NCBI RefSeq assembly: GCF_026230105.1
Contig: NC_079476.1
Span: forward strand, 38,430,559-38,494,558
Direction of reading: 5' to 3'
Source: Diorhabda sublineata
Lineage: Eukaryota > Arthropoda > Insecta > Coleoptera > Chrysomelidae
Length of the DNA: 64,000 nt
Every line of letters begins with the position of its first letter. Positions within the stretch are counted from its first letter, which is position 1. The notes beneath the pieces were generated by a model. The model had not been told where the DNA came from. It ran no database searches and saw only the letters and a list, made by a program, of their open reading frames with translations. This document shows, piece by piece, positions 56,372-64,000 of the stretch. Made by a program: the position numbers and the translations under genes.

Positions 56372-56391
56372 GTGTGTCGGAGCTGACACAC
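56372..56391. repeat. 7-bp perfect hairpin next to the element's right end
   Basis: GTGTGTC (56372-56378), loop GGAGCT, GACACAC (56385-56391), then a T8 run after CAA. It starts 3 bp beyond the right inverted arm. Confidence 0.6.
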
Positions 56392-57609
56392 ACAATTTTT
56401 TTTCCTTGGATTTAATGATTTATTCTAAAAAAGTAACAAATTAACATTTTGGGCGAAATTTAACATGGAACACTCAAAACGCAACAGTATGTAAATGAAT
56501 ACAGAACGAACAAATTTGAGATGGCGCCGTTTAAAAAGAAATTTTGACGGTAGATGTGTCAAAAATAAGTCATAACCATAAAATTCGTGTCAACACATAA
56601 AAGGCTGAATAATTTTGTAGACTCGTATCTATAAACCCAAACTATAACCAAAACTTACTTCTAAACATTGAAATCATTGTAGTCCTACGAAAAGTAAGGC
56701 TAGATTTTTTTGCTACAACGATGATTTAATTTTGTAATAATATATGTCGATGCTTATTACTGAATTTTCCCAAAAATCAGTGTCTACCCATTCTCTCATT
56801 AATTTCATCCGTATCCGTATCTAATCCCACTGATGACGCAGCTGAAACGTAACCAGTGAAAGAGAACTCTGCTTGGTGATTGGCAGAGTAATGATAGGCT
56901 CTGAACAAAAGCATGTCGACAGACAACCGAGAAAGCCTATTCGTTTACTGCAAACTCAAACAATTGATTAACTGTTTCCGGAACAAAAAGGCATTAATCA
57001 CTAATGTCGCGGTGTGTCTTGAATGGAGCGCTGATGTCGAGTCTTGTGCTGTCTCTCGATTATTTATATCATGATACTCAGAAGTGTTGTTTGGTTTCCA
57101 ATGAGCTTTTGTTATTGTTCAATTTTAGAATTTTTTTTTTCATTGTTTGTATACATAATGCCATATAAAATATTGAAAGAAAACGTCATTTTCTTCAGAA
57201 AAACCTTGAATTTCTATCATTTTTTATTAAATTATGAAACGTAAAAAGTTTTAATTTGAAAATATACCATCTACTATTATCAAATTGGAAAATATGCAAT
57301 TCCGCTTCATAATTAAAACTGAAATATTAAAAGGTCCAAAATGTAATCCCACCACATTACTTTCTTCCTCTTAGGCAGTGGCTAAGAACAACATTTCAAT
57401 GTTGAATAATGTCAGTTTGCACTGTCCACTTTGATTATTAAATAATCTTACAAAATATGAAGAGAAAGCAATTAAGCCAAGTTTTAACATTACTATATTT
57501 AATCAATTCAAAATCTAATGAAATAATTGTTAAAAATGATGATAATCAAACCAGCAACTCAAAAAAGAAAATCTAACACAAGAAATAAAATCCATAAGCT
57601 CCGCTATAT
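56392..57609. other. No recognised gene; GC-richer patch
   Basis: 56800-57050 is more complex and GC-richer (CTGATGACGCAGCTGAAACG; TGGCAGAGTAATGATAGGC), with TGATTAAC and GGCATTAATCACTAAT homeodomain-like words: a possible regulatory element. The other parts are AT-rich. Confidence 0.35.
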
Positions 57610-58680
57610 GCTATTTTATAGAAATTTTCCCATCTTTGGTTTCCAATTTTTTCATCGAAACACAGTATTTGAAGTACAGTGCATCGTATTTCATGGTTTC
57701 AATCCAATGTCCAGTAAGACCTTGGTAAAACCATTTTTTAGACTTGGCTGAATATTTGTAATTATATATTTGAAAATACCATATTATATGCATAATAAAA
57801 GCTCCCAGTAGTACTTAGAAACTGTAGAGGACACAACTTCTCTGGATTCAACCCAACGTTCAGCAAGCTCTTTGGATTTGATGCATTTTCAACATCTTTG
57901 GAGTCACATTTTTACCCAAACAAGAATTTCGCCATGGATCTGAATAAATAGTAATCTGACGGTACAAGGTCCGTGTTAAATGGTGGATGTGGTAAGATCT
58001 CAAAACTAAGTTTTTGAGACGTAGAAATTTTCACATATGACAACCGATATTACTTGTGACACCCCCTATGTACTATGGAAAAGAAAAAATTACAAACAGA
58101 GGAAGATACATGGGAATTAAATTGAGACTGAGTATTCGCAATTATATATTTGTAGATACTAGATTATATTCATAAAATGTAGAGAAAACAACTTCTCTGG
58201 GTGCAATACAACGTTTGGCAATCTCTTTGAGACCTTAGTAACTTTGGATTTGATGCATTTTCAACATCTCTGGAGTACATTTTTACCCAAACAAGAATTT
58301 CGCCATGGATCCAAATAAATAGACAATCTGATGGTACGAGGTCCGTGCTAAATGGTGGATGTGGTAAAAGCTCAATACCGACATTACTCATGCAACACTT
58401 TATGTACTATGGAAAAGAAAAAATGGCAGACAAAGAAAAATACATGGGAATTAAATTGAGGCTGAGTATTTGCAATCATATATTTGAAGATACTAGTAAA
58501 CAACTTCTCTGGATTCAACCCAACGTTCGGCAAGCTCTTTGAGACCTTGGTAAAACCATTTTATTTATTTAATTATATAGAATTAAAATAGAAGATCAGT
58601 ATTTGTAGTTATATATTTGAAGATACCATATTATATGCATAATAAAAGGTCTCAGTAATATTGAGATGAAATTAAACCAA
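57610..58680 (-). pseudogene. Tandemly repeated 3' part of a mariner-like transposase (family G)
   Basis: A segment containing CAACTTCTCTGGATTCAACC starts at about 57834, 58189 and 58501 (spacings 355 and 312), and a partial fourth unit is at 57690-57800 (ACCTTGGTAAAACCATTTT recurs near 57718 and 58544). On the minus strand the best unit (58391-58170) reads MSNVGIELLPHPPFSTDLVP and SDCLF, the ELLPHPPYSPDLAPSDxxLF region with the third catalytic Asp kept, followed by a decayed C-terminal part. The unit at 57793-57611 contains KWFYQGLTGHWIETMKYDAL, likely the C-terminal end. Nothing upstream of the third Asp exists, so the repeats are multiplied transposon tails. Confidence 0.68.
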
Positions 58681-60984
58681 GAAAAAATGCTTCAGAGCGT
58701 AATGATTGAATTGAAAAGCATTTACATCATATCAAATTGACATATTCAAAGATCCAGTATAAGCAAGTTGGTTCTGAAATTACAATTTAATATAGCAATC
58801 AAGTAAATTAAAAAAAAAAAAACTATAATTCATCACCGTATAAAGTACATCAAAGTCATGAGGATTTTAAAACCAAGCGATTTGTGCTATTTTGAAAATA
58901 CTTGTTAAAACTTCGTATACATTAATAATGCTAAAACGAACGAAAGCAATTCAATTATCTTCAAATACGTACGACCAGCTCGTAATGCGATAGTCCAGTG
59001 AATAATACGAAATATGCTTGTACAAACCACAGCATTCGAGCTGCGTCGTTTTCGGATTCAAATTTAAAGGTCAAAGAGTAATCACAAAATCAAAAAAGTT
59101 GGTTCAAAAATTGATAAACTGAGAGGAATTAAGTGGTTGGTATATGGTATGTGAAATTAAATTATGGTTTGAAATTTTATTAAAGAGAGAATGAAGTTGA
59201 TAAATTTATCTATTACTCTTGATAAAACGGAAGCTTAGGTGGACATTTTTTCTAGTATATGATAAAACTACCTGTTTAATAAGTAGTATTAAAACATGAG
59301 ACTTGAGCAGATTAGATCTGTAAATTTGTATGTACAATCAAACTAAAAAATATCTTCTGTACTGGATGTCGTTTCCATCATCAAAATCCTTATAAAGATG
59401 ATCTAGAAGAAAATATTTTATAATGTTTATAATGCTATGCGGAATAATTTGGAAAATCAATAATTGTTTTGTAAAGAAAATTTTTATCTTTATCGTCTTA
59501 TTATGACACAAGTTTTTCCTTGAGATTTCCATTTGCTTTTATATCTTGCAAGCGGAGAAATAAAAAATGGACACAAATGTTATCAAAAGGAAAACGAGAA
59601 GTGATGAATGACATTATACATAAAAATGTTTCGAATACCATGTCAAATAACATACCAATATCACACGATGATATGCCTATTAGAAAGCAAATGAAAAAAG
59701 TTTTCATTCACTCCACAGAATCTTCTTGAAAGACTAGTCTACATATTATAAGAAAGTTGGCAGAGCAAATCTTAGGATAACAGATTCAATATAACTGGCA
59801 ACTATAAATCAAGCCAAGAACTGTTAGGAGCTAACCTTTCCACCTCATTCTACCAGGTTTTGTACTAACTAACATGAATTTTTTGTCTGATCCATTACTT
59901 TAGAAGAAATAAGAAAGTAGCCGCGATATTATCTTCCAAATTTATTTCAAATTTGCGTGTTTTGTCGCTTTAACGGATGGTCTTCCATTATAATCGACCT
60001 TTATCGACAGGTCTATGAATGTATGCAAACAAAATGAAAATCGAAATAACAATAAAATAACACAGACTGTGTGTAGCCTGAATTGAGATATTAAATTAAT
60101 TTCGCAAGCATAACTTTATGTTTAGAATGATCAGTTCCCCCCAGCATTTGTCTATAAAAGCACTTTTAATTGCGGTAACGATATGTTACTCCTCAGTGTC
60201 GGCCGTCGTTTATTACACACGACAAATCATTTCAATTGAGAATTATAATATACAGTCTTCCATGGGGCACTTTCTATTTTTAAATTCAAATGAAAATTGT
60301 GTGTGTTACCATCTAAAAGTTCTACGGGTGACGCGTATCTCTAGCGCATGAATCAGGATTAATTTGACCATTGCCATGGGTTATGTAGTATGAAAAAAAA
60401 ACCCTTCAAGAAAAATTACAACAAGTTCAAATCACTGAATCTAGATGGTCATTTCCCATAGACGCGACTATAACCTCGAACCGATCGTGAATTAGATTCA
60501 ATGTGACATTTTATGAGTGTCCATAGTAGCCAATCCATGTCAAAACAACTTATTAATCATCAACATTTTGAAAGAAATATGAACGGCAAGCCGAATGCGT
60601 TATACACGATTTTGTTCACCAATACAACTTCGACAATTTTTTTTGTTGACTCGCCCATGGACTCAAATGAACAAGGTTTAGTTACCAACTCCTCCAGGTG
60701 CTATTCGGCGAAAACACGTCGCACGCCGACTGGCCAAATAGTGGAAAAAATTCATTCATTCATATTGGATAAACATAAAAACCTGGGTTTGGTCTCTTTC
60801 AAAGAAATACATCAAGTTAAATTAATTTTATAGATAAAAATTTTCGCGATAGATTCCGAAGCAAGTTACAACAAGTTTCTGGATCTTAATACATGGAGAA
60901 TTTTGTAGATAATCAAACTAGATATTCAAAGTAAAAATTTGTTCTATTTGAAAATATACATGACGATTTCCAATTCAAAGGAAT
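58681..60984. other. No recognised gene; two unassigned frames
   Basis: The frame 59520-59729 (+) is hydrophilic (KKWTQMLSKGKREVMNDIIH) and not Phe/Leu-rich, but matches nothing I know. The frame 60513-60833 (+) ends with PTGQIVEKIHSFILDKHKN, which faintly resembles the segment before the second helix-turn-helix of mariners; too weak to call. The rest is AT-rich. Confidence 0.3.
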
Positions 60985-61240
60985 TAGATTGACAGTTCCT
61001 TAGCTGCATTACTGATTTCCAGGTGCTTTTTGTTTGATCCAGGTCTCATGTTCGTAATAAAAGGATCCAAAGTTTCAAGTAGCTTATGGAACACGTTTTC
61101 GTTGGTAAAATATACCAGACATTTACCGCGAGTTTCTGATCTTTGTGAGAATTAGCTTCTGAACTATTTCAGCATCATGCACCGTGGATGGCACGTCCTA
61201 CCATGGATAGTTCTCAATAGCCATCTCTGTTGTTTCATTT
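60985..61240 (-). repeat. Dispersed coding-like repeat, copy 2 (partner at 41.85-42.14 kb)
   Basis: On the minus strand an uninterrupted frame reads SETRGKCLVYFTNENVFHKL, then LETLDPFITNMRPGSNKKHL, EISNAAKELSI and a stop (at about 60989-60987). The plus-strand copy at 42.0 kb shares these residues, the order and the stop codon, while upstream sequence is shared but frameshifted in both. Copy 2 is the better preserved. This is the C-terminus of an unrecognised repeated protein, most simply a transposon ORF. Confidence 0.6.
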
Positions 61241-62726
61241 TTGTTCAACCTCCTAGTATTTTCCTACATAATCTCAGAATGGGTAGCCATAGTTTTCACT
61301 TGTACAAGTTTCAAGATCGATTCAATTTCTTTTAATTTCTTTTCATTGAGTAAAGTATGGAAATGTAGATGGTTTGAACGTGTTGAGTCAAGGTGACCAT
61401 ATGGGCAATGAAAAGAAAAATGATATGGTCGAACAAGCTGTTTCAATAACATTCGCTGGACCGTCAACAGAAGAGGTTATATTAGAAAGATTGGAAGGTA
61501 ATTAAAATTGTTCACAGAGCTTAATAGACATCGAGGTCAATAAAGATGTGGCACCCATTGGTACAAGAGTATAAGAAATTTTTTAGTCTCAAAGCTGAGA
61601 AACTTTTTGAAAATTAGGCTGGAGAATGTAAGCTAGGACCACAATATACTTGAAAATGTTGTAGAAATCTATCTATAAATTGAATTTCGAGTGATTTGTA
61701 TATTATTTTCGAACAAAAGAACTTGGGAAACTATAACAAGAGGAAATCTGCTGAATGTATTAACCTCTAAGTAAGAACAGGAATTCTCTCGGGGTACTAT
61801 CAACTCAACAAACACCTGAAGACCTAGCTAGACCTAGCAGATAATGCGGCATGCAGGTTTTGTTGCACCTCTAATCTTTCGAAGTGTGAAATATTAAGGA
61901 ACTCCAGAGTAATACATCTGGGAGCGTATGAAATAGAAGACGAAGATATCTGGTAATTAAAGTTATCCCACCTTTTAAAATGAATGGGATTGATGGATCA
62001 GCTGTAAACACTGGGTTCCAGAGTATTACAGCAAGAAAGGGAGACACAAATTCAATCCCAATTATATCAAATTCTATGAAAAATATAACGAATAATAGAG
62101 GAATCATACTGATATCATTGTAGTACAAAAGTTAGAGGTATTAGGGGACATTATGAGACTGAGACTCTATTGATTCATATATTAAGGTAAAAGTCTGTTA
62201 AAAACACATTTTTTTGTACTAAAAAACTTTTTCAGGTGAATTAAAGCACTCTCGAAACCATATAAATGGCACACAAAATTTCAATATTCATTATTCAATT
62301 TAAATGTTCCTCTTTGTACTTACATTCCGCCATATTTCTCTTATTGGCGTTATGGTTATTCGATGGCTTTTTTTTATGTTAGTGAGAAATATTATGTATG
62401 GTAAAACGTTAATTAATAATATACAAAAAGGCAGTCGGTTCCAACTTTTTGATAAAGCTTTGGTTAATTATTAAAATTAACAAAAAATGAATTTAGTGAA
62501 ATTAAAATAAAGAGAAAAACTTTGATATGCGTTCAAATAACATTACACTAGGAATGTAAACTGAAATGCCATTATTGAGTTTAGCATAACGTTCATTTAG
62601 TAACGGAATCAGTTCCGGCTGTAAATGAAATTGGTCACACAGTGCCTAACAGAGTCGGACTATAAACAAATATCTAATCTTAACACAATCAATGTTGTCT
62701 GTAATTATCGCTTATAATGCTGAAAG
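61241..62726. other. No recognised gene
   Basis: AT-rich; the minus-strand frames 61264-61467 and 61871-62128 show no motif. Confidence 0.45.
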
Positions 62727-62885
62727 GAAAGAACTGAGAACGTCAGAAGATTGTGCAAAATAGAAGACGTCAACGAATGGGTTCTATCAAAAAAGAAATT
62801 GAGCACATATCCTTGAAGCAGGATAAGAGGCAAGGATGTCGAAGATAAAACAGGCAACTACGCCTAATACACGAAAAACAAAAAG
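62727..62885 (+). pseudogene. LINE ORF2 C-terminal tail fragment
   Basis: ERTENVRRLCKIEDVNEWVL followed by SKK (62731-62800) matches the C-terminal region of endonuclease-type LINE proteins, where (V/I)xRxxxKI(E/D)DVNxW(V/I)L is followed by K/R-W-N-EHI-RM. The next codons are decayed. It lies immediately upstream of, and in the same direction as, another LINE RT, so two insertions or a rearranged copy abut here. Confidence 0.6.
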
Positions 62886-62984
62886 ACTGGGAAGTAGCAT
62901 TGTCATTTTTAGCATTTTTTACGTCGTTGAAAGTTTATGAGAAAATACTAGATAAAAAATTTAGATAAAAAGTGATGATGATGC
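62886..62984. other. Junction between two LINE fragments
   Basis: About 100 bp without motif, AT-rich, between the LINE tail and the next RT start. Confidence 0.4.
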
Positions 62985-63520
62985 ACAAAATGGATTCTTC
63001 AAAGGTAAAATTGTACAAGATTTCTTATTAACCATCAAACAACTTATAAATGAAGCTGTCCGCTGAGATACAGATACATTATTTGGATTTATCAATATGG
63101 AGATAGCTTTTGAGAGAGTAGGTCCAGAGGACAAAAATATGGAAAAGTCTAGAAATGAAAAAAATAAATGCTGACTTACGAAATGCAGCCATGAACTCAT
63201 ATAAACAAAATACCAACCATATTATTAGTGAAAACGTAATTTCAGAGGCTTTTCTGATCACAGAAAAAATAAGACAAAGTGGTGGTTTAAGGCTATTACT
63301 GCTCAACATGTTTTTAGATAAATATCTGCTCAAACAACTCAAAGGAAATGTGTGTTTGATACAAAAAACTGCGTGAAATTATCTGGAAGAACATTGCAGA
63401 AAACAACAAAGATCCACATAAAAAATTTGACTGAAGCAAACTAAAGCTGCTTGATATGAGAATAAATGTAGAAAATAGTGTAGTAATTTCACTCAGAAAT
63501 AGAAAATACAGGCAATGAAT
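62985..63520 (+). pseudogene. LINE reverse transcriptase remnant, YADD region missing
   Basis: In shifting frames: QNGFFKGKIVQDFLLTIKQL (62988-63047; the GFRxxxSTxDxxFxxxQ block), LFGFINMEIAFERV (about 63078-63120; the F(I/V)D(M/L)xKAFD(R) block with its catalytic Asp changed, ...AFERV), KINADLRNAAMNSYKQNTNH, IISENVISEAFLITEKIRQS and GGLRLLLLNMFLDKYLLKQL (63160-63342; the (V)RQGG(V)LSPLLFNxxMD block, with QGG as QSGG), then SGRTLQKTT and LLDMRINVENSVVISLRNR (63450-63505; the MKINxxKTK block). The segment that should hold YADD is absent. The first Asp is Glu. Inactive. Confidence 0.8.
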
Positions 63521-64000
63521 ATGCAAAGATTGTCAAGAAAATTGAAAATGCTTCAAACAACTGCAAAAGCAATTAACAGACAAATATTAACTAACAACAA
63601 TTCTTACTAATAGATAAAAAAATAATTCTACGAAAGCTGCACAGATGGAATATTTAAGACTTGTGAAAGTTGTGGAATTCATGGAGCAAAAACAGTTGAG
63701 TTGAGTTGCAAATTAATAATATATTCAACAACGAATATAAAATGATGGTTATTATTCACTAGAATGAAAAATACCGAGCGAATAATATCCATTATTTGCA
63801 AGTAGAACACTATACTTTTTCCACAACTACACAAAGAAAGAATCGCATGCAATCTAATGTTTTAATTCAACTACATAGAGATTTTTATCATTTTCATCAT
63901 GAACACGATTTTTCATGTATCACCTTCTCTCACATGTTTATGTATTGGTCCTTCTTTTAAGCCCATTGATGTTTATCTTTGGTTAGTCTTAGGGCCTAAG
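63521..64000. other. No recognised gene
   Basis: The start may be further LINE sequence (IVKKIENASNNCKSN-type codons). From 63700 onward it is AT-rich with no motif. The window ends here. Confidence 0.4.

Noticed and set aside
60513..60833. Mariner DNA-binding domain remnant
   Set aside because: Only PTGQIVEKIHSFILDKHKN is suggestive; no other family motif precedes or follows it in any frame.

Overview
Eukaryotic, almost certainly insect, nuclear DNA: AT-rich, with no bacterial-style operons or ribosome binding sites, GT-AG intron signals, TTAGG-type (insect telomere) pentamer repeats, and a large load of decayed insect-type transposable elements. The order of insect cannot be fixed from the sequence; a beetle or similar TE-rich genome is a guess. 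No conserved host protein-coding gene was recognised. The window reads as an intergenic region or very long intron: a graveyard of DNA transposons and LINEs, separated by AT-rich filler and a few GC/CpG-richer blocks that look like regulatory DNA.

Layout. 0-13 kb: Jockey-like LINE tail (2.3-2.7), two copies of one mariner family (4.2-4.7 and 7.0-7.9), a second transposase remnant (8.0-8.3), an LTR-retroelement primer-binding site (8.85), a long imperfect hairpin (10.26-10.37) and a TTAGG higher-order array (11.13-11.21). 13-17 kb: a mariner whose middle is tandemly triplicated (13.1-14.6), a LINE tail, and a reverse-strand copy of the same mariner family with both ends (15.86-16.89). 18-31 kb: four transposase families, a LINE tail split by an insertion with a 12-bp target duplication, a hAT dimerisation-domain remnant, and mariner copies including one repaired with telomeric repeats (19.05). 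31-45 kb: a possible regulatory block (31.9-32.4), a LINE tail, two adjacent mariners (one internally deleted but keeping both ends), a DDE endonuclease pseudogene (35.8-36.5), LINE reverse-transcriptase remnants, a repeat of unknown coding origin (copies at 42.0 and 61.0) and a Tc1 fragment. 45-54 kb: another mariner, a reverse-strand LINE RT, a 203/301-bp tandem array (49.8-51.7), a LINE tail and a pogo/Tigger-type pseudogene. 55-56.4 kb: a compact, apparently intact two-exon mini-gene (TATA box, good start context, GT-AG intron, AATAAA) bracketed by 17-bp perfect inverted repeats; this is the most unusual object in the window. 57-64 kb: tandemly repeated mariner 3' ends and two adjoining LINE remnants.

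The genes do not form a pathway. Nearly all recognisable coding sequence is transposase or reverse transcriptase broken by stops, frameshifts and internal deletions, several with catalytic residues lost. All family assignments rest on motifs read by eye and need database confirmation.
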